Position numbers and translations under genes: made by a program. 6,956 bases of DNA. It comes from Deltaproteobacteria bacterium (GTDB lineage: Bacteria; Desulfobacterota; Desulfovibrionia; Desulfovibrionales; Desulfovibrionaceae). Where the stretch lies: positions 1 to 6,956 of the forward strand of contig JANXYI010000006.1 in NCBI GenBank assembly GCA_025350085.1, given 5' to 3'. Shown here in pieces: positions 1-6,608 of the stretch (positions within the stretch are counted from its first letter, which is position 1; every line of letters begins with the position of its first letter). Below the pieces are notes generated by a model. The model saw nothing but the letters and a program-made list of their open reading frames with translations. It ran no database searches and was not told where the DNA came from.

Positions 1-42
1 CATGGCGTCGATATCGGCAAACATGAAATCCCGGAGGCTGCC

Positions 43-1100
43 ATGCAGATCGACATGCACTTTTATGGAACCTACGCCCTGGCCCGCGCCGCCGGACTCC
101 CGCCGGAGGTGGCCCGAACCGTGGCCACGGCGGCGCAGTTCGTGGATGATGCCGAGGACAAACGCCCCGAAAACCTGGGTGGCACCTCCTACCTGATCCC
201 TGTGGTCTCGGCCCATGAAATGCTGGACAAATCCAACGTCGAGGATGCGGACCAGTGGCAGGTCTGGGTGCCTTTCCACTTCCTGCCAGGCGCCGCGGGC
301 GACTCCGCAGAAGAAAAGCTCCTCTGCCGCAGGGGCGTGTCCGGCAATCCGTCGGCCGACGACGCCCTCAAGCTGGCGGCCGACAGGATGTCGGAACCCT
401 ACGGCTGGTATCTGCTGGGCGTGGTCAGCCACGTGATCCAGGACACCTTCTCGCACTGGGGCTTTTCCGGCATCTCCTCCAGCTACAACCACGTGGAGCA
501 GGGTGACATCGTCCTGAGCGACACCCTGAACCACAACATCAAGGACTACATCACCGACAAGGCCAAGAAGTTCTGGGAGTGCCTCGGCGGAAGCGTGGCC
601 GAGGAGCTCTCCGCCCTTGGACACGGCTCAGTGGCAACCTTTCCGGACCGCCCCTACCTGGTGTGGGCGTTCAACTACGAAATGGACCTGGACACTTGCC
701 GCCGCAAGGAAAAGACGCTGCACGTGGAGCGCAACAACCCGGCGGACTTCCTCCAGGCCTGCGAACGGCTGTATGACGTCTATGCCGCTGCCGCGCAGCC
801 GTTCACTACCGCCCCCCCCCCTTTGCAGCCATATCCGGCGAGGTCCTCAGGATTCTCAAGGTGGAAGCTGACCAGGAGGGCCGCATCAAAGCCTGGAAGG
901 ACGCCATCGCGAGCAGTGTGCTCTTCCCGGCCCTGCCCGCGGACAAGGACCTCCGCTATGAAAAAGACTGCTGGGCGCCGGGCTCGCTGCGCACAAAGCC
1001 CAAGGCCCAGAAGCTGGAGGCCCAGCTCTTCTTCAAGGCCTCCCGCAATTACCGCTGCTTCGTGCTGGGGCAGCTTCTGCCCTCCCTCGGCCTGCTCTAG
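43..1100 (+). pseudogene. DUF6765-like protein, frame broken at a poly-C run
   Basis: The gene starts at ATG 43, with GGAGG at 33-37 five bases upstream, and the N-terminus MQIDMHFYGTYALARAAG looks like a DUF6765-family start. Residues 129-150 hold His130, Asp134 and His138 (SHVIQDTFSHWGFSG). With Asp4, His6 and the Asp35-Asp36 pair these could form a metal site, as in zinc phospholipase C-like folds; that is inference, and no biochemical function is known to me. The first frame is protein-like to about residue 258, ending in a Pro run encoded by ten Cs at 812-821. Beyond that, sensible sequence continues in another frame (ISGEVLRILKVEADQEG onward) and stops at TAG 1098-1100. One extra C would join the parts into about 352 residues. 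This could be a homopolymer sequencing error, a phase-variable tract or a true pseudogene. The domain assignment is from memory and moderately sure; the frame break is plain. Confidence 0.65.
812..821 (+). repeat. Ten-C homopolymer at the frame break
   Basis: Ten consecutive Cs lie between the two coding frames of the DUF6765-like gene. Eight or eleven Cs would keep the upstream and downstream frames joined, and ten does not. Tracts like this slip during replication and are also a common place for sequencing errors. Confidence 0.9.
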
Positions 1101-1124
1101 CCCCGGCACACCCCTTGCACAGTT

Positions 1125-1160
1125 CGTGGCGCGGGAAGTTCTTGCCCGCGCCACGCTTTT
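1125..1160 (+). terminator. Rho-independent terminator-like hairpin
   Basis: A perfect 11-bp stem, CGTGGCGCGGG (1125-1135) with CCCGCGCCACG (1145-1155), closes a 9-base loop and is followed by CTTTT. It lies 24 bases after the end of the DUF6765-like gene and would terminate its transcript. The U-tract is short, so termination may be partial. The next start codon is only 14 bases further on. Confidence 0.7.
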
Positions 1161-1174
1161 GATCAGGGGGTATT

Positions 1175-2290
1175 ATGCACGCACAGGTCAGAACCAAGCT
1201 CAGACAACTCGAACTGCTTCAGGGATTCCTGGGCAAGGCCGCCTGCGGTCAGGCCCCTGCCGACATCCCGCGCAACATACACGACCCGGCATTCCTCATA
1301 CGCGGCAACCCGGACCACCCGGAGCACGACGCGCTGGGCATGCGCAACCGCGAGGTGCCCACCCAGGCCGAGCTCGTGGTCGTCGGCGACTCCCAGGTCT
1401 ACGGGGCCTGCGTGCGCGCCGAGCAGTGCTGGCCCTTCCGCCTCCAGGCCGAGACCGACACCCCGGTCTACAACGCCGGGGTCGAGGGCTGGGGCAGCGT
1501 GCAGTACGCCCTGGCCGTGGAGGAACTTTTGTCCCTGTCCCCGCGCCGCGTCGTGGTGGGCCTGTATACCGGCAACGACATCGCCGAGGCCTTCCAGTGC
1601 GCCCGGGCCAGCACCTCGCCGCTGGCCAAGAGCTTCTGGAACCCGGACTGGGCCGGGCTGCCCCTGGCCGACCTCTCGGCCAAGGACCGCGCCGAGCGCG
1701 CCGTGGCCCGGTCCTCGGCCGAGCGCCCGGAACAGAGCCTGGACGACATCCTGGCCGAGCTGGGCCAGCGCGGCGAGCCCGATTGCGACCCCTGCGTCAT
1801 CGAGGCCAGCCGCTTCTACCTGACCGAGCATTTCCGCCTTGCCGTGCAGGACCTCTCCCACCCGGCCATCGCCGCCGGGCTCATGATCACCCGCAAGGTT
1901 TTGGGGCATTTGCGCGACCTGTCGCTGAACTACGGCTTTTCGCTGGGCATCATGCTCATCCCCACCCGCGAGTACCTGGTCTCCACCCGCCTGGACGAGG
2001 CCGAGGTGCGCGACCGCGAGACCCTGGAACACCTGGGCTTGGTCGAGGCGACCATGCTCTCCGAGCTGCGCTCGGTCTGCGCGGACCTGGACCTGCCCTG
2101 CTTCGACCTGTCCGGCTATTTGCGGCACTTCGTGGGCGGGCGCATCTACCGCCAGGACTCCCGCGACGGCCACCCCAACGCCAAGGGCTGCGAACTCATC
2201 GCCCGCTACGTGCGCGACCGCGTGCTGCCGGGGCTCGACGCCACCCGCAACATCCGCGCCGCCGTGGGCGGGGTCTATCCGATGTATTAG
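1175..2290 (+). CDS. SGNH/GDSL-family hydrolase-like protein
   Basis: This 371-residue protein carries the SGNH hydrolase signature blocks. Block I is VVVGDSQVYG, with Ser73 the expected nucleophile. Block II is NAGVEGWGSVQY around residues 100-111. Block III is GLYTGNDIAEAF with Asn134. Block V is DSRDGHPNAKG with Asp331 and His333 completing the triad. Such enzymes are esterases, lipases or O-acetyl (de)acylases; the substrate cannot be read from the sequence. I see no signal peptide or membrane segment, so it is probably cytosolic. The ATG at 1175 follows AGGGGG at 1165-1170 with four bases between. The stop is TAG at 2288-2290. The hairpin at 1125-1160 sits directly upstream, leaving no room for a promoter between it and the gene. 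Expression therefore needs read-through or a promoter overlapping the hairpin. Confidence 0.8.
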   Translation: MHAQVRTKLRQLELLQGFLGKAACGQAPADIPRNIHDPAFLIRGNPDHPEHDALGMRNREVPTQAELVVVGDSQVYGACVRAEQCWPFRLQAETDTPVYNAGVEGWGSVQYALAVEELLSLSPRRVVVGLYTGNDIAEAFQCARASTSPLAKSFWNPDWAGLPLADLSAKDRAERAVARSSAERPEQSLDDILAELGQRGEPDCDPCVIEASRFYLTEHFRLAVQDLSHPAIAAGLMITRKVLGHLRDLSLNYGFSLGIMLIPTREYLVSTRLDEAEVRDRETLEHLGLVEATMLSELRSVCADLDLPCFDLSGYLRHFVGGRIYRQDSRDGHPNAKGCELIARYVRDRVLPGLDATRNIRAAVGGVYPMY

Positions 2291-2314
2291 ACGCCAGCGC
2301 GTCACAAAAAGAAC

Positions 2315-2356
2315 ACGGGCCGCCCTCCAGCGTAAGGAAGGCGGCCCGTTTCGTTT
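2315..2356. terminator. Bidirectional terminator between converging genes
   Basis: ACGGGCCGCC (2315-2324) pairs perfectly with GGCGGCCCGT (2340-2349). After one mismatch, three further pairs (TCC/GGA) extend the stem inward around a 7-base loop (2329-2335). TTTCGTTTT follows on the plus strand. On the minus strand the hairpin is followed by GTTCTTTTTG (complement of 2305-2314). It can therefore end both the SGNH gene transcript and the obgE-proB transcript. Confidence 0.85.
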
Positions 2357-2375
2357 TGCGGCGAAGATTGCGGAG

Positions 2376-2444
2376 CTACAGCGCGGCGTCCACGCCCACG
2401 GTGCCGGCAGGCTCGTCGTGGCAGGCCAGCCAGAACCTGCGGTG
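2376..2444 (-). pseudogene. Remnant of the proB PUA domain beyond the stop codon
   Basis: Directly after the proB TAG (2445-2447) the same frame stays open for 22 codons, reading HRRFWLACHDEPAGTVGVDAAL, before a second TAG at 2376-2378. This resembles the first strands of the PUA domain of full-length glutamate 5-kinases, as in the E. coli segment [20 protein letters not shown] (recalled from memory). The rest of the domain is missing and the bidirectional terminator begins about 20 bases further on. I infer an eroded domain; the match is short. Confidence 0.5.
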
Positions 2445-3305
2445 CTACACCACGGTGCGGACGCAGGGCAGAACCAGGGTGCCCAGGATCTCCCCGGCGA
2501 AGATGCGCGTGAGCGCCGACTCGCATTTGCCGGAGACGATGAGCGTGGGTACGCCGCGCTGGGCGGCGTGCTTCGCGGCCTCAAGCTTGGACTTCATGCC
2601 CCCTGATCCGGCCGAAGTCTTGCCTTCGCACATGGCCTTGGTATTCAGGGTCTCGATGTCCGCGATGCACGGCACGCAGACCGCGTCCGGGTGCTTGTCC
2701 GGGTTCTTGTCAAAAACCCCGTCGGCGCTGGTCAGGTTCACGAACAGGTCCGCGCCCACCAGATCGACCATGAAGCTGGCCAGCTTGTCGTTGTCGCCGA
2801 TCTTGAGTTCGGCCACGGCCACGGTGTCGTTCTCGTTGACGATAGGGATGACGCCCCAGTCCAGCAGGCGGCGGATGGTGTTGCGGGCGTTGCGGAAGCG
2901 GACGGGGCTTTTGAAATCATCGTGGGTCAGCAGGATCTGGGCCACGGTCTTGCCATGCCGGGCAAAGGCCTCGTCGTAGGCGTGCATGAGCAGGCTCTGG
3001 CCGATACTGGAGGCGGCCTGGCGCGTGGTCAGCTCGGCGAAGTCGATCCCCTGCGTTTTCTTCTGCTCACCTTGGCGGATGCGCGCGCGCCCGGCAGCCA
3101 CGGCCCCGGAGGTCACAAGCACCACCTCCAGGCCCCGGTCCTGCAAGACCGCGATCTGCTCGGCCAGCTGGCCCACGATCTTGGCCTCCAGGCCCTGGTC
3201 CGAGGTCAGCACCGCGCTGCCCACCTTGACCACCACGCACCGGGTGCGGCCCAGGATCTCGCGCCACAGGGCGCCAGCCTCAGGGTTTCTGGACTTTCCG
3301 CTCAT
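2445..3305 (-). CDS. proB: Glutamate 5-kinase lacking the PUA domain
   Basis: ProB phosphorylates L-glutamate with ATP to glutamate 5-phosphate, the first and feedback-controlled step of proline synthesis in the cytosol. The amino-acid-kinase fold is complete. Visible motifs are VVVKVGSAVLT (residues 24-34), VTSGAVAAGR (64-73), the TTRQAASSIGQ helix (93-103), VNENDTVAV with IGDNDKLAS (156-177), LTSADGVF (191-198) and the nucleotide-binding GSGGMKSK (233-240). At 286 residues it is about 85-90 shorter than two-domain ProB because the C-terminal PUA domain is absent after a TAG. In E. coli the PUA domain is known to be dispensable for catalysis but to affect regulation, so this protein is probably active. 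Its ATG overlaps the obgE TGA (ATGA at 3305-3302), which suggests translational coupling. No proA is visible in the window. Confidence 0.92.
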   Translation of the reverse strand: MSGKSRNPEAGALWREILGRTRCVVVKVGSAVLTSDQGLEAKIVGQLAEQIAVLQDRGLEVVLVTSGAVAAGRARIRQGEQKKTQGIDFAELTTRQAASSIGQSLLMHAYDEAFARHGKTVAQILLTHDDFKSPVRFRNARNTIRRLLDWGVIPIVNENDTVAVAELKIGDNDKLASFMVDLVGADLFVNLTSADGVFDKNPDKHPDAVCVPCIADIETLNTKAMCEGKTSAGSGGMKSKLEAAKHAAQRGVPTLIVSGKCESALTRIFAGEILGTLVLPCVRTVV

Positions 3306-4360
3306 TGCTCGTCTTCCCCTGCCCCGCCAGTCCCGCCAGTCTCGTCCGGCTCGGGGGGGCTCATGGCGTCATAGCGCCGCCACATCTCGGCCAGCAGCGC
3401 GGGCAGCCCCTCGCCGGTGAGCGCCGAGACAAAGAGGATGTCCGCGGGCGCGTTCTTGCGCAGCGAAGCCAGCCGCGCAGGCTCCAGGATGTCGATCTTG
3501 TTGATGACCCGGATCTGCTCCTTGGCCGCCAGCTCCGCGTCAAAGGCGCGCAGCTCCTCGTTCAGCATGGCGTAGCCCGCCTCGGGGTTCTCGGGGTCCG
3601 CGTCCTCGCCGGAGAGGATGTGCACGAGAAAGCGCGTGCGCTCCACATGCTTCAAAAACTGGTAGCCCAGGCCCGCGCCCTGGCTGGCGCCCTCGATGAG
3701 GCCCGGGATGTCGGCGATGACCAGGCGCCGCCCGCTTGCGTTCTCCACCACGCCCAGGTTGGGCACAAGCGTGGTGAAGGGATAGGCCGCGATCTTGGGC
3801 CGCGCCGCGGACACGGCGGACAAAAAGGTCGACTTGCCCGCATTGGGCAGGCCGAGCAACCCGGCGTCGGCCATGACCTTGAGCTTGAGCAGCAGGCGCT
3901 TCTCCACGCCCGGCATGCCTGGCTCGGCCCGCGTGGGCGCGCGGTTGGTGGAGGTCTTGAAGTGCAGGTTGCCGCGCCCGCCCATGCCGCCGGGGCAGAC
4001 GACGAACGGCACGTCCGGCCGGGAGAGGTCGGCCAGCAGGACCTGCTCGCCGTCCTCCGGATTCTCCTCCAGCAACATGGTGCCCACAGGCACCTCGATG
4101 ACCAGGTCCTCGCCGTTGCGGCCGTACTTGTCCTGGTTCTGGCCGTTCACGCCGTTCTCGGCCTCGAACATGCTCTTGACGCGGAAGTCGTACAGGGTCA
4201 GCAGGCGCGTGCTGGCGACAAAGACCACGTCGCCGCCCTTGCCGCCGTCGCCGCCGTCCGGGCCGCCCTTGGGCACGTTCTTGGCGCGCCGAAGCGAGGC
4301 GCTGCCTTTGCCGCCCTTGCCGGAGCGCACGATGATGCTCGCTTCATCCACGAATCGCAT
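3302..4360 (-). CDS. obgE: GTPase Obg/CgtA
   Basis: Obg is an essential GTPase that binds the 50S subunit late in assembly and links ribosome maturation to growth and stress. The 352-residue protein has the glycine-rich Obg domain (about 1-158, with GKGGKGS, GGPDGGDGGKGG and CPGGMGGRGN) followed by the G domain. G-domain motifs are GLPNAGKST (170-178), switch I FTTL (195-198), DIPG (217-220), NKID (287-290) and VSAL (311-314). The C-terminal tail (about 333-352) is short, acidic and Gly/Pro-rich, with no extra TGS-type domain. I chose ATG 4360 because MRFVDEASI is the usual Obg start. A longer frame to 4387 would need a TTG start and would begin within the terminator U-tract. It lies downstream of rpmA, a common bacterial order, and overlaps proB by four bases. 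Confidence 0.96.
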   Translation of the reverse strand: MRFVDEASIIVRSGKGGKGSASLRRAKNVPKGGPDGGDGGKGGDVVFVASTRLLTLYDFRVKSMFEAENGVNGQNQDKYGRNGEDLVIEVPVGTMLLEENPEDGEQVLLADLSRPDVPFVVCPGGMGGRGNLHFKTSTNRAPTRAEPGMPGVEKRLLLKLKVMADAGLLGLPNAGKSTFLSAVSAARPKIAAYPFTTLVPNLGVVENASGRRLVIADIPGLIEGASQGAGLGYQFLKHVERTRFLVHILSGEDADPENPEAGYAMLNEELRAFDAELAAKEQIRVINKIDILEPARLASLRKNAPADILFVSALTGEGLPALLAEMWRRYDAMSPPEPDETGGTGGAGEDEQ

Positions 4361-4385
4361 GGGCTGATAACCGCCTGGACCGAAC

Positions 4386-4423
4386 AAAAACGGGCAGGAG
4401 CCGCATGAAGCTGCTCCTGCCCG
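4386..4423 (-). terminator. Terminator-like hairpin between rpmA and obgE
   Basis: On the minus strand a perfect 11-bp stem (CGGGCAGGAGC pairing with GCTCCTGCCCG, plus-strand arms 4391-4401 and 4413-4423) has an 11-base loop. It is followed at once by TTTTTGTTCG. It lies 39 bases after the rpmA stop and about 25 bases before the obgE ATG. It should end many rplU-rpmA transcripts, while obgE-proB would depend on read-through, since no promoter fits in between. Confidence 0.85.
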
Positions 4424-4462
4424 GGTCCGGATGGAAAAAGGTTGGGTGCTAGAGCCTGGTGC

Positions 4463-4732
4463 CTAGGCGCTCACGGGCAGAATGTGCACCCGGGTCTTGA
4501 CCTTGTTGTTGCGCGTGTACTTCTCGTACTTGACCTCGCCGTCCACCAGGGCGAACAGGGTGAAGTCCTTGCCCAGGCCGACGTTCCTGCCCGGGTGGAT
4601 CTTGGTGCCCACCTGGCGCACGAGGATGTTCCCGGCCAGGACCTTCTGGCCACCGTAACGCTTGACGCCCCGGCGCTGGCCGGCGCTGTCGCGGCCGTTT
4701 CTGGAGCTGCCGCCCGCTTTCTTGTGAGCCAT
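4463..4732 (-). CDS. rpmA: 50S ribosomal protein L27
   Basis: The 89-residue protein matches L27 over its whole length. It starts [16 protein letters not shown], continues with [20 protein letters not shown] and [15 protein letters not shown], and ends in a basic beta-rich tail. L27's N-terminal tail reaches the peptidyl-transferase centre. Here it begins directly with AHKK, without the cleavable extension seen in Firmicutes. The ATG follows AAGGAG by seven bases. It is 18 bases downstream of rplU in the same transcription unit and ends with TAG just before the terminator-like hairpin. Confidence 0.97.
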   Translation of the reverse strand: MAHKKAGGSSRNGRDSAGQRRGVKRYGGQKVLAGNILVRQVGTKIHPGRNVGLGKDFTLFALVDGEVKYEKYTRNNKVKTRVHILPVSA

Positions 4733-4750
4733 ATCAGATCTCCTTGGGCC

Positions 4751-5062
4751 TTAAGCCTGGATGGATTTGACCTTCAGGCTGGTGTAGTCCTGACGGTGGC
4801 CGGTCTTCTTGTGGTAATCGTTGCGGCGCTTCTTGTGGAAGATGACGATCTTTTCGCCGCGGCCATGGCCAAGGACTTCACAGGACACTGTGGCGCCTTC
4901 CAGATACGGGGCGCCGATCTTGGTGGCGCCGTCGGCGGACACAAGCAGGACCTTGTCCAGGGCCAGCTCGCTACCGGCTTCGGCCTGGAGCAACTCCACC
5001 TTGAACTCGAGTCCCTGTTCCACGCGGTACTGCTTACCGCCGGTCTCGATGATTGCGAACAT
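4751..5062 (-). CDS. rplU: 50S ribosomal protein L21
   Basis: The 103-residue product begins MFAIIETGGKQYRVEQG and carries the L21 signature region KIVIFHKKRRNDYHKKTGHR (residues 71-90). The length equals that of E. coli L21. L21 binds 23S rRNA in the large subunit. ATG 5062 is preceded by GGAGG with eight bases between. An in-frame ATG five codons upstream (5077) would put that GGAGG inside the coding region and lacks its own ribosome binding site, so I rejected it. This is the first gene of the rplU-rpmA unit, with a promoter just upstream. Confidence 0.97.
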   Translation of the reverse strand: MFAIIETGGKQYRVEQGLEFKVELLQAEAGSELALDKVLLVSADGATKIGAPYLEGATVSCEVLGHGRGEKIVIFHKKRRNDYHKKTGHRQDYTSLKVKSIQA

Positions 5063-5092
5063 TCTTAATACCTCCATCGCGTAAGAGGAGAT

Positions 5093-5143
5093 ATCTTAGC
5101 GCCAAGGCCCGGAGGAAGTCAAGCGCCGCGTGCTGTTTTTTTT
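5093..5143 (-). promoter_or_regulatory. rplU promoter with upstream A-tract
   Basis: On the minus strand, TTGACT (5122-5117) matches the -35 consensus at five of six positions. After an 18-base spacer, TAAGAT (5098-5093) matches the -10 box at four of six. An A8 tract (5143-5136) lies 13 bases upstream of the -35 box, where an UP element would sit, as expected for a strong ribosomal protein promoter. The predicted leader is only about 25 bases. CTCC (5090-5087) could pair weakly with the GGAG of the ribosome binding site. Confidence 0.65.
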
Positions 5144-5154
5144 CGCCTCCGGGC
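5107..5154. repeat. 9-bp inverted repeat flanking the rplU -35 region
   Basis: GCCCGGAGG (5107-5115) and CCTCCGGGC (5146-5154) are perfect inverted copies separated by 30 bases. The -35 box and the A-tract lie between them. This could be a protein-binding site, or a long-looped RNA hairpin for transcripts coming from the upstream gene. No function is established. Confidence 0.45.
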
Positions 5155-5943
5155 TCAGGCCCGGGCCAGCACCAGCACATGCACCGCGCTGGCCCCGGCC
5201 GCGAGCAGCATGCGCGCGCACTCCTCCAGGGTCGAGCCCGTGGTCATGATGTCGTCCACCAGAAGCGCCGTGCGCCCGGCCACCACCTCGGGCCGGGCCG
5301 CAAAGGCCCCGCGGATGTTCTGGGCGCGCTGCGAGCGGTCGAGCTCCATCTGCGGCACGGTTTGCCGCACGCGCACCAGCGCCTCCTGACGGATGGGCAG
5401 ATTCCGGCGCGCGGCCACCAGGCGGGACAACTCCCGGCTCTGGTTGAACCCGCGCCAGGCCAGCCGCCGGTGGTGCAGGGGCACGGGCACCAGCAGGTCG
5501 CAGGCGCTTAATTCCGGAAACATGACCGCCCCGCGCTCAAAGGCGCCTAACAGGCACTCCTGGAGTTGAACGCCCAGGTCCAGCCGGGCCTCGAACTTGT
5601 AGCCCAGGATCAGCTCGCGCAGGCGGCCGTCATAGGCGCCCCAGGCCACCAGCCGCCCCCAGGGCCGCGGCGAGGCCCGGCAGTCCGCGCAGAGAGCAGG
5701 CAGCGGCTGCGGGATCTCCGGCGACATCCCCAGCAATTGGCCGCAGCCCGGACAGGCCGCGCCTTCGGACGGGGCCAGCGCCGCCCGGCAGTCCGAGCAC
5801 AGGCTGGAAAAGAGCCCGGCAGCGGCCTGGGCCACCCGGCCACAGCCGGAGCAGCGGGTTTCATTCAAAAGGAGCGGCCCCAGCCGAGACGATCGGGCCA
5901 GCCCAGCCAGCCGGGTCAGTTGCGCCAGCCCCTGGCGGATCAT
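5155..5943 (-). CDS. ComFC-type amidophosphoribosyltransferase-like protein with double zinc ribbon
   Basis: This 262-residue ComF/ComFC-family protein has four Cys-x2-Cys pairs (CSGC 31-34, CSDC 49-52, CPGC 64-67, CADC 85-88), fitting a double zinc ribbon. A type I phosphoribosyltransferase fold follows. It includes LVPVPLHHRRLAWRGFNQSR (residues 151-170), the family's conserved segment, and the PRPP-binding loop LLVDDIMTTGST (227-238) with its Asp-Asp pair. ComFC helps take up and handle transforming DNA in naturally competent bacteria, but homologues occur widely and the reaction is not settled. The ATG overlaps the TGA of the upstream flavoprotein gene (ATGA, 5943-5940), suggesting coupled translation. 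The TGA at 5157-5155 lies in the loop of a small GC hairpin with no U-tract, so transcription may continue into rplU. Confidence 0.85.
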   Translation of the reverse strand: MIRQGLAQLTRLAGLARSSRLGPLLLNETRCSGCGRVAQAAAGLFSSLCSDCRAALAPSEGAACPGCGQLLGMSPEIPQPLPALCADCRASPRPWGRLVAWGAYDGRLRELILGYKFEARLDLGVQLQECLLGAFERGAVMFPELSACDLLVPVPLHHRRLAWRGFNQSRELSRLVAARRNLPIRQEALVRVRQTVPQMELDRSQRAQNIRGAFAARPEVVAGRTALLVDDIMTTGSTLEECARMLLAAGASAVHVLVLARA

Positions 5944-6557
5944 TTGAGGACGCCCTGCGCCGCGGCCCAGGCCTCGCGGCCCAGGGCCAGGGCTTGCCCC
6001 GCGGCCTCAGGGTCGGCCGCGAAGTCGCCGCGCGCGTCCTTGCCGCGCAAGCACACGGGCTCGGCGAGCGTGATGCCGAAATTCACCAGAAAATACTTGA
6101 GGGTCAGCCGCGCACCGTCAAAGAGCCGCTGCCCGAGCGGCTGGCCCGCCACCAGGCAGGCAAAGCCCTGGCGCTCCGGCAGCCCCAACAGCCAGGCCTC
6201 ACCCTTGCGCCGCGCCTCCCAGAAACGCTGCGAACGGTCGATCCAGGTCTTGCACAACGACGGCAGGGCATAGAAATAGATGGGCGAGACAAAGACCACG
6301 CTCGGCGCGGACAAGAGCAGGGCGAACAGCTCCTCGGCCTGATCCTTGGCGCCCAGTACGCAGCGCGAGAGCTCGTCCTTGGCGCAGGAGCGGCAGGCCA
6401 GGCAGGCCAGAACGCTGTAGTCGCGCACCACAACCACCCGGGCCGCCCCCCCGGCCTGGCGCACCCCGGCCGCCACCATCTCGGCCGCGGCGTCGGAATT
6501 GCCGCCAGAGCGGTGGCTGCAGGCGAAAACCAGCACTTCCGCGCTCAGGTCAGACAC
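5940..6557 (-). CDS. Flavodoxin-fold NAD(P)H-dependent FMN reductase-like protein with Cys cluster
   Basis: The 205-residue protein belongs to the NADPH-dependent FMN reductase / flavodoxin superfamily. VLVFACSHRSGGNSDAAAEM (residues 8-27) is the FMN-phosphate loop and following helix, and VVFVSPIYFYALPSLCKTWI (87-106) is the second conserved FMN-contact strand and loop. Between them Cys52, Cys55, Cys58 and Cys66 (ACLACRSCAKDELSRC) form a Cys-x2-Cys-x2-Cys-x7-Cys pattern like the compact cluster motif of iron-sulfur flavoproteins, so a [4Fe-4S] cluster is possible. I chose the GTG start at 6557 because AGGAGG lies six bases upstream, in the last of three repeated ribosome binding sites. It follows the selenoprotein-like gene and overlaps the ComFC-type gene by four bases. 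Substrate and electron partner are unknown. Confidence 0.85.
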   Translation of the reverse strand: MSDLSAEVLVFACSHRSGGNSDAAAEMVAAGVRQAGGAARVVVVRDYSVLACLACRSCAKDELSRCVLGAKDQAEELFALLLSAPSVVFVSPIYFYALPSLCKTWIDRSQRFWEARRKGEAWLLGLPERQGFACLVAGQPLGQRLFDGARLTLKYFLVNFGITLAEPVCLRGKDARGDFAADPEAAGQALALGREAWAAAQGVLK

Positions 6558-6608
6558 GTTCTACCTCCTGGCACGTTCTACCTCCTGGCATGGTCTACCT
6601 CCTGGCAT
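6556..6608 (-). repeat. Three 17-base tandem repeats, each a ribosome binding site plus start codon
   Basis: On the minus strand the unit GCCAGGAGGTAGAACGT occurs twice exactly (6572-6556, 6589-6573) and once with two changes (GCCAGGAGGTAGACCAT, 6606-6590). Each unit supplies AGGAGG, six bases and a start codon: ATG 6591, GTG 6574 and GTG 6557. Only 6557 opens a long frame. ATG 6591 gives 13 codons ending with TGA at 6552-6550, and GTG 6574 gives 9 codons ending with TGA at 6547-6545, both just inside the flavoprotein gene. A further ATG at 6608 gives 15 codons ending with TAG at 6563-6561, just ahead of the true start. The units may be a duplication accident or a translation-tuning device. 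Confidence 0.9.

Noticed and set aside
1..42. End of an upstream gene (a frame stopping at TGA 24-26)
   Set aside because: Only eight codons are visible, too few to support a gene call.
2445..2447. TAG in proB decoded as pyrrolysine
   Set aside because: Read-through adds only 23 residues before another stop, and nothing in the window points to pyrrolysine use. Domain loss is simpler.
1163..2584. A 473-codon minus-strand frame opposite the SGNH gene
   Set aside because: It has low-complexity Ala/Gly/Val composition and no family features, and it lies antisense to a gene with clear SGNH motifs.
43..2979. A single 978-codon plus-strand frame
   Set aside because: After the poly-C run it becomes Arg/Pro/Gly-rich sequence. 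It overlaps the SGNH gene in another frame and proB on the other strand. It is an open frame produced by high GC content.
4361..4387. Upstream TTG start for obgE
   Set aside because: It would begin inside the U-tract of the terminator hairpin and add residues not found in Obg proteins.
2691..4408. Long plus-strand frames opposite proB and obgE (2691-3374, 3305-4408)
   Set aside because: They mirror GC-rich codons of two certain genes and show no recognisable protein motifs.
5122..5143. Plus-strand terminator (small hairpin then T8) in front of rplU
   Set aside because: The stem is only five pairs with a wobble, and no plus-strand gene leads into it. The T8 is better explained as the A-tract of the minus-strand promoter.
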